Of a stretch of 55,459 bases of DNA, positions 16,465 to 24,975 are shown in pieces. Position 1 is the stretch's first letter, and each line of letters opens with the position of its first letter. The notes beneath the pieces are model-generated. The model had not been told where the DNA came from. It ran no database searches and saw only the letters and a list, made by a program, of their open reading frames with translations. Where the stretch lies: contig VGRY01000021.1 of assembly GCA_016875195.1 (NCBI GenBank), forward strand, positions 1-55,459, written 5' to 3'. The translations under genes were made by a program, and so were the position numbers. Source of the DNA: Deltaproteobacteria bacterium. GTDB lineage: Bacteria; Desulfobacterota; BSN033; UBA1163.

Positions 16465-17970
16465 ATGGAACTTCTGTCCAATCTGGCGCTCGGTTTTCAG
16501 ACAGCCATCTCTCCACTGAATCTCGTTTACTGCTTCCTCGGAGTGTTGACCGGAACGCTCATCGGCGTGCTGCCGGGGATTGGACCTGTCCAGACGATCG
16601 CCATCCTGCTTCCCGCCACCTTTGCCTTACCTCCTGTGACGGCGTTGATTATGCTCGCCGGGATCTACTACGGGGCTCAATATGGCGGGTCCACGACATC
16701 CATTTTGGTGAATGTGCCGGGAGAAGCCTCTGCGGTTGTGACCTGCATCGATGGCTATCAGATGGCTCTTCAGGGTCGAGCCGGAGCGGCCCTGACAATC
16801 GCGGCGCTCGGTTCTTTTGTTGCGGGTTGCTTCGCCACACTCCTGCTTGCCGTTTTAGCCATTCCTCTATCGGAAGTCGCTTTCAAATTCGGACCGGAGG
16901 AGTATTTCTCGCTGATGGTCTTTGGATTGATCGGTTCTGTTGTGTTTGCATCGGGGTCGGTGATCAAAGCCGTGGGAATGGTCGTGCTTGGCCTGATCCT
17001 TGGGATGGTTGGGACGGATGTTACGAGCGGTACACACCGCTTTTCTTTCGGCATCTCCGAGCTGGCAGACGGGATTGGATTTGTCCCTCTTGCCATGGGC
17101 CTTTTTGGAATAGCCGAAATCATCAAGAGCCTTGAACGGAGAGACAAGCGAGAGGTTCTCAAAAGTAAAATCGTGGGATTTTGGATGACCAAAAAGGAGA
17201 TCAAGGCGGCTGTCCCTGCTGTGGTTCGTGGAACACTGACCGGATCCCTGTTAGGAATTCTGCCAGGCGGAGGTGCGATTCTAGCTTCGTTTATCTCCTA
17301 CATCCTCGAGAAGAAGATCTCCAGGGATCCCAAGAGCTTTGGCAAAGGAAACATCCGAGGCGTTGCCTCTCCGGAGTCGGCCAATAACGCAGCCTCACAA
17401 ACCTGCTTCGTCCCTCTTCTCACGCTCGGCATACCCTCCAATGTCATCTTAGCCATGATGGCCGGAGCCATGATCATCCATGGCATCCAACCAGGGCCTC
17501 GGGTCATCAGCAGCAACCCTTCTCTCTTCTGGGGTGTGATCGTATCGATGTGGGTGGGCAATCTGATGCTGGTTATTCTGAATCTGCCTTTGATCGGAAT
17601 ATGGGTCAAGCTCCTTTCCGTTCCTTACCGTCTTCTCTACCCGGCCATTCTCCTCTTCTGCTGTATTGGCATCTACAGCGTGAACAATAATACCTTTGAT
17701 ATCGGGTTGACCGCTTTTTTTGGGCTTCTGGGTTATGTCTTCGCAAAACTTGAATGTGAACCGGCACCTTTAATCCTGGGCTTTGTTTTAGGACCGATGA
17801 TGGAAGAGAACTTGCGTCGGGGCATGCTGCTCTCGCGGGGCGATCCTTCGGTCTTTTTCACCCGACCGTTATCTCTTGCGTTCCTGCTGATGGCTTTTGC
17901 CATGCTCATCGTTATTGCCCTTCCAGCCATCCGCCGGAAAAGGGAGGACGCCTTCCATGAGGGAGGGTAG
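16465..17970 (+). CDS. tctA: Tripartite tricarboxylate transporter large permease (TctA family)
   Basis: 501 residues, highly hydrophobic with 11-12 membrane segments, starting at an ATG with AGGAAGAG upstream. Family motifs: GTLIGVLPGIGPVQTIAILL near residue 30, IYYGAQYGGSTTSILVNVPG near 67, and the repeat LLGILPGGGAILASFISY near 265 followed by ESANNAASQTCFVPLLTLGIP. These mark the two inverted halves of TctA. It forms the translocation pathway for the substrate bound by TctC. Length matches the family. Confidence 0.92.
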   Translation: MELLSNLALGFQTAISPLNLVYCFLGVLTGTLIGVLPGIGPVQTIAILLPATFALPPVTALIMLAGIYYGAQYGGSTTSILVNVPGEASAVVTCIDGYQMALQGRAGAALTIAALGSFVAGCFATLLLAVLAIPLSEVAFKFGPEEYFSLMVFGLIGSVVFASGSVIKAVGMVVLGLILGMVGTDVTSGTHRFSFGISELADGIGFVPLAMGLFGIAEIIKSLERRDKREVLKSKIVGFWMTKKEIKAAVPAVVRGTLTGSLLGILPGGGAILASFISYILEKKISRDPKSFGKGNIRGVASPESANNAASQTCFVPLLTLGIPSNVILAMMAGAMIIHGIQPGPRVISSNPSLFWGVIVSMWVGNLMLVILNLPLIGIWVKLLSVPYRLLYPAILLFCCIGIYSVNNNTFDIGLTAFFGLLGYVFAKLECEPAPLILGFVLGPMMEENLRRGMLLSRGDPSVFFTRPLSLAFLLMAFAMLIVIALPAIRRKREDAFHEGG

Positions 17971-17982
17971 AAAATGTAAAAC

Positions 17983-18011
17983 CCGTTAGAAGGATTTTGC
18001 GCTTCTAACGG
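17983..18011. repeat. CCGTTAGAAG hairpin after tctA
   Basis: A perfect 10-bp inverted repeat (CCGTTAGAAG, 9-base loop, CTTCTAACGG) between tctA and the GntR gene. A variant of the same hairpin lies at 36019-36047 between tolB and pal. It has no T-run, so it may be a dispersed palindrome or an mRNA-end stem rather than a simple terminator. Confidence 0.55.
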
Positions 18012-18094
18012 AATGTTCACACAGGATAAGCCCAGTACCCGTTCTGGTGGAGGGCAAACAAGGGGGTTTTCTAACAGGGTCAATGGAGATCAAC

Positions 18095-18853
18095 ATGGTG
18101 CAACGGAAGAAATTACCTCTCTACCTCCAAATTGAATCGATTCTCAAATCGAAAATTCTCACCGGTGAATTAAGGGAAGGGGATCGTCTCCCTCCGGAGA
18201 ACGAACTCTCGAAACAATTTGGAGTGAGTCCGTTGACCCTTCGGCAAGCCCTCTCTTTTCTTGTCGGAGAAGGGTTACTGGACCGGAGACCCGGAATAGG
18301 GACGATGGTCAAAAAGACTCCTGATGAAAAGATTACCCTGAGCCTCTCAGGTAAAATTGATGAGCTTCTTTCGCTCGGTTTGGAGACCGAAACAAAGGTT
18401 CTCCGCTCAGAGGTCATTCAAGGGTCTGACAAGCCGGTCCGCTATCTCAAGCTGAATCTGACAGACCCGATCTGTTTTGTCGAAAAAGTGAGGCATTGGA
18501 AGACGATTCCCATGATGGTGGTCGAAGAATATGCACCTCAGTCACTGATCGGACCGTTTTTTAGAAACAAAAAATCAACGCCCTCTTTATATTCCATTCT
18601 GACCGAGAAAAAGGGAGTGGTTCTGAAAGAGGCGATCCAGACCATCGAGTCATCCACGGCAGACCAGCGAATTGCCTCTCTTGTTCAAATCGAAATGGGC
18701 TCTCCGCTGTTCTACATGGAGCGAACTTTTTTCGAAGACTCAGGACTTCCCGTCCTCTTCCAAATTACGTTTACCCGTGCGGAACATTTCAAATTTTCAG
18801 TCCATCTGGGCCGGGAGAAGAAAGAGAAAGAGATGAAATGGGTGGTCTATTGA
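18095..18853 (+). CDS. GntR-family transcriptional regulator (HutC/UTRA type)
   Basis: 252 residues from the ATG at 18095, preceded by GGAGA; earlier in-frame ATGs (18083, 18047) have no better site. Residues 5-75 form the winged helix-turn-helix: LPLYLQIESILKSKILTGEL, then LPPENELSKQFGVSPLTLRQ and the wing LDRRPGIGTMV. The C-terminal ~160 residues fit a UTRA ligand-binding domain (VRYLKLNLTDPICFVEKVRH, then LFYMERTFFEDSGLPVLFQI). Members bind a small-molecule effector and control adjacent catabolic genes. Sitting between the tct transporter and the propeller/CysD-like module, it likely controls one or both. Confidence 0.85.
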   Translation: MVQRKKLPLYLQIESILKSKILTGELREGDRLPPENELSKQFGVSPLTLRQALSFLVGEGLLDRRPGIGTMVKKTPDEKITLSLSGKIDELLSLGLETETKVLRSEVIQGSDKPVRYLKLNLTDPICFVEKVRHWKTIPMMVVEEYAPQSLIGPFFRNKKSTPSLYSILTEKKGVVLKEAIQTIESSTADQRIASLVQIEMGSPLFYMERTFFEDSGLPVLFQITFTRAEHFKFSVHLGREKKEKEMKWVVY

Positions 18854-18890
18854 GGAATAAAAGGACAACATCAAGAAAGGAGTAGGGATC

Positions 18891-20234
18891 ATGGCAGATA
18901 TGGTGGGTCCAGGGTGCCAAAGGGGAATTCCTGGCAATGTGGAGATGCCTTTAGCAGTGGAACGTTTGCCGAATGGGAATACGCTCATCGCGGACGCGGG
19001 AGATGAAGCAGGGTTTGGAAGTGAGATTATCGAAGTCAACCCTGTTGGCAGTATTGTCTGGAATTACAACGAAGGACTCAAGTTTGCCCACAGCGGTCGC
19101 CGGTTGAGAAATGGAAACACGTTGATCACTGATACGACCAATAACCGATTGATCGAAGTCACTCCAGACAAAAGGATTGTGATGAGTTCAGATGAGTGGG
19201 GTGGAGGTACAGGCAAACTTTCAGACAGCTCCCGTCTGCATTATCCCAATGAAGCCTTTGAACTCGAGGACGGAACCTTTTTGGTCACAGATCGGAACAA
19301 TGACCGCTGTATCCAGGTGGACCGGAAAGGTCATGTGATCTGGGCTTTTGAAAAGGAGCTTCACCACCCTCATAATGGCAACCCCCTTCCCAATGGTAAT
19401 ATTTTAATCGCAGATTCAGATGGAAATCGAATTGTTGAACTCAATAGGAAAAAGGAGATCGTCTGGTCTTACGGAGACGGGAAGCCGGAGACTCTCTGGT
19501 GGCCCAGAGGTGCGATCCGGCTGGAGGATGGGAATACAGTGATCACCGACAGCAAAAATCACCGGATCGTTGAAGTCTCTCCTTCGGGAAAAGTCCTCTG
19601 GAAATTTCAGACCGAACATGTGGATAAATTTTATATCACTCATGTTACGAAAGAGGGCACTTTTTTGATTGCCTGTACGGACGGGCATCACCAGGTGATG
19701 GAGGTGGACCGCACCGGAACTATCGTCTGGCTTTTTCGGAACTATCGAAGACCTTCCCCGATTTATGCCCGTTTGACCAATGGATTCTTCAAAGAAGTGG
19801 GAGAAGATGGGGTGCCAAGACATTGGGTGTTTGCGCCAAGGCTCTCTGAAGGGGGCGGTAAGCTTATCTGGGACAACAATAACAAACCTTCTCCTTGTCC
19901 CGGATTGGAATATGACAGACCCGGTGGTCTTTTCCTGCAACAGAATATTACCGTCAAACCAGGAGCAACCTATCGAGTAGGGGCTGAGATTAAGACCATT
20001 GATGTAAAGGGAGCTGCCTGCATCCATATCGATTTTTATGACCATCTTGTAGGAAGCCTTTATCGCGATATCACTGACATGCCATCGGGCGAATACTTTA
20101 CCGGGACGAATGATTGGACTCATGATTCGTTCGAAGTCAAGGTTCCACCCAAAGCCACTTTTGGACAACTGCGACTTGCCATCAACCATAGCGGCAAGGT
20201 CTTTGTAAAAAATATCATGATGAACCCCCTATAG
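18891..20234 (+). CDS. Arylsulfotransferase-like beta-propeller protein, paralog 1
   Basis: 447 residues from an ATG with AAGGAGTAGGG upstream. Residues about 20-290 are repeated blades built on a LPNGNTLIAD or DGNTVITD core followed by nRlIEV then VW (for example RLRNGNTLITDTTNNRLIEV and LPNGNILIADSDGNRIVELN), as in arylsulfotransferase/PQQ-like propellers. The last ~120 residues (FLQQNITVKPGATYRVGAEI onward) look like a jelly-roll carbohydrate-binding-type domain. No signal peptide, so it should be cytoplasmic, unlike periplasmic ASST enzymes. A close paralog is at 22499-23965. It is 36 bases upstream of a CysD-like gene. A sulfotransfer role is only inferred. Confidence 0.7.
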   Translation: MADMVGPGCQRGIPGNVEMPLAVERLPNGNTLIADAGDEAGFGSEIIEVNPVGSIVWNYNEGLKFAHSGRRLRNGNTLITDTTNNRLIEVTPDKRIVMSSDEWGGGTGKLSDSSRLHYPNEAFELEDGTFLVTDRNNDRCIQVDRKGHVIWAFEKELHHPHNGNPLPNGNILIADSDGNRIVELNRKKEIVWSYGDGKPETLWWPRGAIRLEDGNTVITDSKNHRIVEVSPSGKVLWKFQTEHVDKFYITHVTKEGTFLIACTDGHHQVMEVDRTGTIVWLFRNYRRPSPIYARLTNGFFKEVGEDGVPRHWVFAPRLSEGGGKLIWDNNNKPSPCPGLEYDRPGGLFLQQNITVKPGATYRVGAEIKTIDVKGAACIHIDFYDHLVGSLYRDITDMPSGEYFTGTNDWTHDSFEVKVPPKATFGQLRLAINHSGKVFVKNIMMNPL

Positions 20235-20270
20235 GGTTTGAAAGAACACAACTTATTGAGGAGGAGAAAG

Positions 20271-21116
20271 ATGACGTTTGACAGGGTGATGAGCGGGAAG
20301 AGAAAGAGACAGTGTGCAAAACTGGTTGAGATTTCCAAAGATACTGTGAGGCAGGCCTTCGATAAATTTAAGCCTGAGGAACTAGGAATCACCTGGACGG
20401 GGGGAAAGGACAGCGGATTAGGACTCTGGATCATCCGTCAGGTCTGCCAGGAAAAAGGAATTCCCCTCCCCAAGGCAATGATCATCGGGGAAGGGGATGA
20501 ATTTGAGGAGATCGAGACATTTGTTGAAAGGATCAAGAAGGAGTGGACTGTTCCGCTTGAAGTTTGCAGAAATGAAGATGTCCTCAAGGCAGCCCACTAT
20601 ACTTTGAATGCTCCGGTGAAGGTGATGGACTTAAACGAGAGAAATCAAGCCGAGCTAAAACGGATTGGTTTTGATGGAAATGAATTCCCTTTTGAAGCAG
20701 AATCCTATGTGGGCAATCATCTGATGAAGACTGTAGTATTTAATGATTTTCTTGAAAGAAACCACATCAAAGGGATCTTTCAGGGGCTTCGTTGGGATGA
20801 GCATCCAGCAAGATTTAATGATGAATATTTTGAGTTAAAGGAAGCTGGGTATTTGGTTCCAGAGCATACCCGCATTCGCCCTATTCTCCATTTTACAGAA
20901 AAAGATCTCTGGGATACCTATGCTGCTTTTCAGATTCCCTATTGCGCGCTCTATGAAAAGGGTTATCGTTCTTTGGGGGCCAAGACGACCAGTCAGATTG
21001 CGATGGAAGGGGTTCCGGCCTGGAAACAGGATCTGGAGAATACCGAAGAACGGGCCGGTAGACGCCAGGACAAAGAGAAGGCCATGGAACGGATGCGGAA
21101 GTTGGGTTATATGTAA
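20271..21116 (+). CDS. CysD/PAPS-reductase-like PP-loop ATPase, paralog 1
   Basis: 281 residues from the ATG at 20271 (GAGGAGGAG upstream); the paralog at 24004 starts at the same point. The PP-loop TGGKDS is at residues 43-48. Later blocks match sulfate adenylyltransferase subunit CysD and PAPS reductases: GLRWDEHPAR, TRIRPILHFTEKDLWDTY, IPYCALYEKGYRSLGAKTTS, and the tail ERAGRRQDKEKAMERMRKLG. The redox CGIHC-type cysteine motif of true (P)APS reductases is missing, and no CysN GTPase is present. It probably adenylates a sulfur oxyanion or another acid. It is paired with the propeller gene, and the pair is duplicated. Confidence 0.75.
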   Translation: MTFDRVMSGKRKRQCAKLVEISKDTVRQAFDKFKPEELGITWTGGKDSGLGLWIIRQVCQEKGIPLPKAMIIGEGDEFEEIETFVERIKKEWTVPLEVCRNEDVLKAAHYTLNAPVKVMDLNERNQAELKRIGFDGNEFPFEAESYVGNHLMKTVVFNDFLERNHIKGIFQGLRWDEHPARFNDEYFELKEAGYLVPEHTRIRPILHFTEKDLWDTYAAFQIPYCALYEKGYRSLGAKTTSQIAMEGVPAWKQDLENTEERAGRRQDKEKAMERMRKLGYM

Positions 21117-21198
21117 ACTTACTCAAGGCAATAGACAGTGAGAGGACTTGGCCAATTGGGCCCCCACCCATTTTTGCGAAAGACAGAGGTAAGAGGAT

Positions 21199-22344
21199 AT
21201 GGATGCCATAATGAAGGAAGTTAAGCAAGATCTGCCATTTCCTGTTCCGAACTATCGATTTGATCAAAAAAACGAGATGTTTAAAAGGAGCGATTGGGAT
21301 GATAAGGTAAAGCCCTTTGGCCATCGATTCTACAAAGAGGCAAAATATGGAGAACAGCCCGGTTTCCAAAGACTAGACCATGCCTTTCACTTTGGTGCCT
21401 GGAATTTGGAAGCGAGTGCTGGTTTTGGAAATGTTCGAAGCAACTCAGGGCTATATTCATGGGATGGTGTTGCGCCAAGGTTTAGGCATTGGGCTGAACT
21501 TGGAGGGCAGATGAAAGATTCTCCAGAAAAGATGAGCCATATTGTTAAAAAGGTGGCTCACTTCTATGGTGCGGACCTCGTGGGTATTTGCAAAGTTCAT
21601 CCCAACTGGGTTTACTCGCATGAGTACAATAAGGCCACCCAAGAGCGCTACCCAATAGAACTACCAGAGGGATGCCAGAATGCTATTGTCATGGCCTTTG
21701 CAATGGACTATAAAGCCATGTGCACCTCTCCGAGCGCAGTAGAAGCGGCCGCAACAGGATTGGGATATTCGCAGATGGCTTTTGTAGCAAACCTGATGGC
21801 CATTTTCATTCGCCACCTTGGTTATAGGGCTATCCCATGCGGAAACGATACAGCTCTCAGTGTTCCCCTGGCCATGGCAGCAGGGCTTGGCGAGGCAGGA
21901 AGGCATGGACTTTTGATTACCAAAAAATTTGGCCCAAGAGTACGTCTGTGCAAGGTATTTACAGATCTTCCGCTACACTACGATTCCTATCAACCCTTTG
22001 GAGTCACGAAGTTCTGCCAGGTTTGTAAGAAATGCGCCATCCATTGTCCTCCGCAAGCCATTTCTTATAAACACATGTCCACAGAAGGGCCGAACATTTC
22101 AAACCATTCCGGAATATTAAAATGGTATTCGAATTATGAAAAGTGTTTCGAATTCTGGTCAAGAATCCGAATGGGCTGCGCGAATTGTATACGGGTCTGT
22201 CCTTATAACAAACCGCAAGGTCTGATCCATGATTTTGTAAGATGGCAGGTTAGGAACTTGCCATGGGTGAATCGGTTTATGGTTCAACTGGATGATTTGT
22301 TTGGCTACGGCAAACAAATTAATGCAGATCAGTTTTGGGCTTGA
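21199..22344 (+). CDS. Reductive-dehalogenase-like corrinoid/4Fe-4S protein
   Basis: 381 residues. The N-terminal region and core carry RdhA signatures: GADLVGICKVHPNWVYSHEY, the block ATGLGYSQMAFVANLMAIFI then RHLGYRAIPCGND, and VPLAMAAGLGEAGRHGLLIT ending in TDLPL. Two Fe-S motifs follow: C273-x2-C-x2-C-x3-CP (CQVCKKCAIHCP) and C316 with C327-x2-C-x3-CP (CANCIRVCPYNK). Respiratory RdhA proteins have a twin-arginine signal and an RdhB anchor; here neither is seen, so it is likely cytoplasmic. Position between two propeller/CysD-like modules suggests a catabolic reductive step. Cobalamin binding is expected from the family, not shown. Confidence 0.8.
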   Translation: MDAIMKEVKQDLPFPVPNYRFDQKNEMFKRSDWDDKVKPFGHRFYKEAKYGEQPGFQRLDHAFHFGAWNLEASAGFGNVRSNSGLYSWDGVAPRFRHWAELGGQMKDSPEKMSHIVKKVAHFYGADLVGICKVHPNWVYSHEYNKATQERYPIELPEGCQNAIVMAFAMDYKAMCTSPSAVEAAATGLGYSQMAFVANLMAIFIRHLGYRAIPCGNDTALSVPLAMAAGLGEAGRHGLLITKKFGPRVRLCKVFTDLPLHYDSYQPFGVTKFCQVCKKCAIHCPPQAISYKHMSTEGPNISNHSGILKWYSNYEKCFEFWSRIRMGCANCIRVCPYNKPQGLIHDFVRWQVRNLPWVNRFMVQLDDLFGYGKQINADQFWA

Positions 22345-22498
22345 AGGAATACGTTTGTCCTGAAGAAGAATGGATATAAGACGTACGTCTGGCCAATGAA
22401 AAGCTTTTTGGTTTTATTCGATCATAAAAGGAAGAGAAATTGCCGGCTTGCGGATGGAAGGGTAAAGGCTTAGAAGGCTTGATATAAGGGGGATCGAA

Positions 22499-23965
22499 AT
22501 GACCTACGCAAGAAGAGCACTACAGGGTGTCACATTTTACCGGCCGGACTTGGCATGGAAAGGTTTTACATTGTTTACTCCTATGGCCCCAAATCCAAGC
22601 ACCACCTGGTTAATCGATATGCAAGGCCTGCTTCTCCATCGATGGAAGTTGCACGGCTGGGTCAGGATGCACGCAGTCCTCTTACCCAATGGCAATCTCC
22701 TTTACGGTATTCTCACGCCAGGAGGGCCCCTTCCGGATTTACCATTCACCGGAGGAGCATTGATCGAGGCGGATTGGGATGGAAATATCGTCTGGCATTA
22801 CAATGAAGGACTCCGATTTGCTCACAGCGGTCGGCGCCTGAAAAATGGAAATACCTTAATTACCGATACGACGAACGACCGGTTGATTGAGGTGACTCCC
22901 GACAAGAAGATCGTGATGACTTCCGACGAATGGGGTGGTGGGACAGGAAATTTATCCGACGGGTCTCACCTTCACTACCCGAATGAGGCCTTCGAACTGG
23001 AGGATGGTTCCATCCTGCTGACCGATAGAAACAATGACCGTTGCATTGAGATAGACCGAAAGGGGCATATCCTCTGGGCTTTCGAAAAAGAACTTGAGCA
23101 TCCCCATAACGCCAACGCTCTCCCCAATGGAAATATCCTCATTGCAGATTCTGACGGAAATCGGGTCCTCGAAATTAACCGAAACAAAGAGATTGTTTGG
23201 TCGTATGGAGATGGAACCATTGAAACCCTGTGGTGGCCGAGGAGCGGGATTAGACTGGAAAACGGCAATACCGTGGTCACGGACAGCAAGAACCACCGGA
23301 TCATCGAGGTGTCTCCGGACGGGAAGCCCGTCTGGACATTTCAAACAGGACATGTGGACAGGTTTTACATCACCCAGGCCACCCAAGAGGGAACGTTTCT
23401 CATCGCCTGTACAGCCCATCATCAGGTGATTGAGGTGGACCGGATCGGAAATATCGTGTGGTTATTCAGGAATTATCGAAGGCCTGCCCCGATCTATGCC
23501 CGTTTGACCAATGGTTTCTTTAAAGAGATGGGGGGGGAGGGGACCCCTTTGCACTGGGTGGTGGGCAGACGTCTATCCGAAGGTGGAGGGAAAGTGATAT
23601 GGGACACCGATCAGAAACCGAATCCCTGCCCTGGCTTGGAGTTTGACAGGCCGGGGGCGCTTTTCCTTCAGCAGGCTATTTCAGTCAAACCAGGGACGAC
23701 TTATCGAATCGGGGGGGATATCAAGACCGTCGACGTGAAAGGGGCTGCCTGTTTCATGGTCGACTTTTTTGATAGCTATGGAGGAAGCCTTTATCGTGAT
23801 ATTACGTTGATTCCGGCTGGAGAGTATCTAACAGGAACCAACGACTGGACCCATGACATCTTCGAGGTGAGAGTCCCCCCTTTGGCGACTTATGCGGAAT
23901 TTCGTGTTTCCATTAATAACAGCGGTAAGGTCTTCGTGAGAAACCTCATGATGAACCTCATCTAG
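22499..23965 (+). CDS. Arylsulfotransferase-like beta-propeller protein, paralog 2
   Basis: 488 residues from an ATG with AAGGGGG upstream. Very similar to paralog 1 from its first shared blade (YNEGLRFAHSGRRLKNGNTL) to the C-terminal jelly-roll-like domain. Its N-terminus is about 40 residues longer and is closer to the ASST consensus (GFTLFTPMAPNPSTTWLIDM, then HAVLLPNGNLLYG). No signal peptide. Invariant histidines (HSGRRL, HYPNEAFELEDG, EHPHNANALPNGN) are candidates for active-site residues. It is followed 38 bases later by the second CysD-like gene, repeating the order of the first module. Confidence 0.72.
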   Translation: MTYARRALQGVTFYRPDLAWKGFTLFTPMAPNPSTTWLIDMQGLLLHRWKLHGWVRMHAVLLPNGNLLYGILTPGGPLPDLPFTGGALIEADWDGNIVWHYNEGLRFAHSGRRLKNGNTLITDTTNDRLIEVTPDKKIVMTSDEWGGGTGNLSDGSHLHYPNEAFELEDGSILLTDRNNDRCIEIDRKGHILWAFEKELEHPHNANALPNGNILIADSDGNRVLEINRNKEIVWSYGDGTIETLWWPRSGIRLENGNTVVTDSKNHRIIEVSPDGKPVWTFQTGHVDRFYITQATQEGTFLIACTAHHQVIEVDRIGNIVWLFRNYRRPAPIYARLTNGFFKEMGGEGTPLHWVVGRRLSEGGGKVIWDTDQKPNPCPGLEFDRPGALFLQQAISVKPGTTYRIGGDIKTVDVKGAACFMVDFFDSYGGSLYRDITLIPAGEYLTGTNDWTHDIFEVRVPPLATYAEFRVSINNSGKVFVRNLMMNLI

Positions 23966-24003
23966 CATTCCACGTCACATAACAAAAAAGAGGAGGAGCA
24001 AGG

Positions 24004-24849
24004 ATGGCGTTTGACAGAGTGATTAGTGAGAAGAGAAAGAGACAATGTGCAAAATTGGTGGAGATATCGAAAGAGATCGTGAGGCAGGCCCTCGATAAAT
24101 TTAAACCCGAAGAGTTGGGGATCACATGGACAGGTGGAAAGGACAGCGGATTAGGACTTTGGATCATCCGGCAGGTCTGCCAGGAAAGAGGGATCCCCAT
24201 TCCCAAAACCATGATCATCGGTGAAGGGGACGAATTTGAGGAGATCGAACAGTTTGTCGAAAGGATGCAGAAGGAGTGGAACGTACCGCTGGAGGTCTGC
24301 CGAAACGAAGATGTCTTAAAAACAGCAGACTACAGGCTGAATACCTTAGTGAGTGTGAAGGACTTAAATAAAAGGAATCGCGAGGAGCTGAAGCGCATCG
24401 GCTTTGAGGAGGATGAATTTCCCTTCGAGGCAGAATCCTATGTGGGGAACCATCTGATGAAGACCGTCGTCTTCAATCAGTTTCTAGAGCGAAACAGAAT
24501 CAAGGGGATTTTTCAGGGGTTGAGGTGGGACGAACATCCAGCTCGGTTTGACGATCCCTATTTTGAGTTTAAGGAGGAGGGAGAATTGATACCGGAGCAT
24601 ACACGCATTCGCCCGATTCTCCATTTTACGGAGAAGGATCTTTGGGATACTTATGCGGCTTTCAAGATTCCATATTGCCCTCTTTATGAAAAGGGGTATC
24701 GTTCCTTAGGAGCCAAGACTACCAGCCTCATCTCTATGGAAGGGATTCCCGCCTGGAAACAGGATCTGGAGAATACTGAAGAGAGAGCTGGGAGACGCCA
24801 GGATAAAGAGAAGGCCATGGAACGAATGCGACAGTTAGGATATATGTAG
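24004..24849 (+). CDS. CysD/PAPS-reductase-like PP-loop ATPase, paralog 2
   Basis: 281 residues, same length as paralog 1 and nearly colinear with it. The ATG has AGGAGGAG upstream. The PP-loop ITWTGGKDSGLGLWIIRQVC is unchanged; RWDEHPAR, RIRPILHFTEKDLWDTYAAF, PLYEKGYRSLGAKTTS and the ERAGRRQDKEKAMERMRQLG tail are all kept. Differences cluster in the region after the EVCRNEDVLK block. Conservation of both copies suggests both are used, perhaps as a heteromer or with different substrates. It precedes sat by 126 bases, which links the modules to sulfate activation. Confidence 0.75.
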   Translation: MAFDRVISEKRKRQCAKLVEISKEIVRQALDKFKPEELGITWTGGKDSGLGLWIIRQVCQERGIPIPKTMIIGEGDEFEEIEQFVERMQKEWNVPLEVCRNEDVLKTADYRLNTLVSVKDLNKRNREELKRIGFEEDEFPFEAESYVGNHLMKTVVFNQFLERNRIKGIFQGLRWDEHPARFDDPYFEFKEEGELIPEHTRIRPILHFTEKDLWDTYAAFKIPYCPLYEKGYRSLGAKTTSLISMEGIPAWKQDLENTEERAGRRQDKEKAMERMRQLGYM

Positions 24850-24888
24850 CCCACACAGCAGATGTGGAAAATCCCAATTTCCAATTTC

Positions 24889-24904
24889 CCTGCCTACCGG
24901 CAGG
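24889..24904. repeat. CCTGCC-TACC-GGCAGG palindrome
   Basis: A short hairpin, followed by another AGGCAGG, in the gap between the second CysD-like gene and sat. Such CTGCCGGCAGG palindromes are common dispersed intergenic repeats in environmental genomes, and often give spurious extensions at gene 5' ends; here they would add an unlikely N-terminus to sat. Confidence 0.6.
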
Positions 24905-24975
24905 CAGGCAAAATCCAAACACATTCCAATGATTCAATTACCAAGCAAAATATTGAAAATGAAGGTTCGTTAGAC

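Noticed and set aside
19416..20189. 257-residue minus-strand frame inside propeller paralog 1
   Set aside because: Antisense shadow created by the repeated blade codons; no family features and no matching frame of similar extent conserved in a meaningful way in paralog 2.
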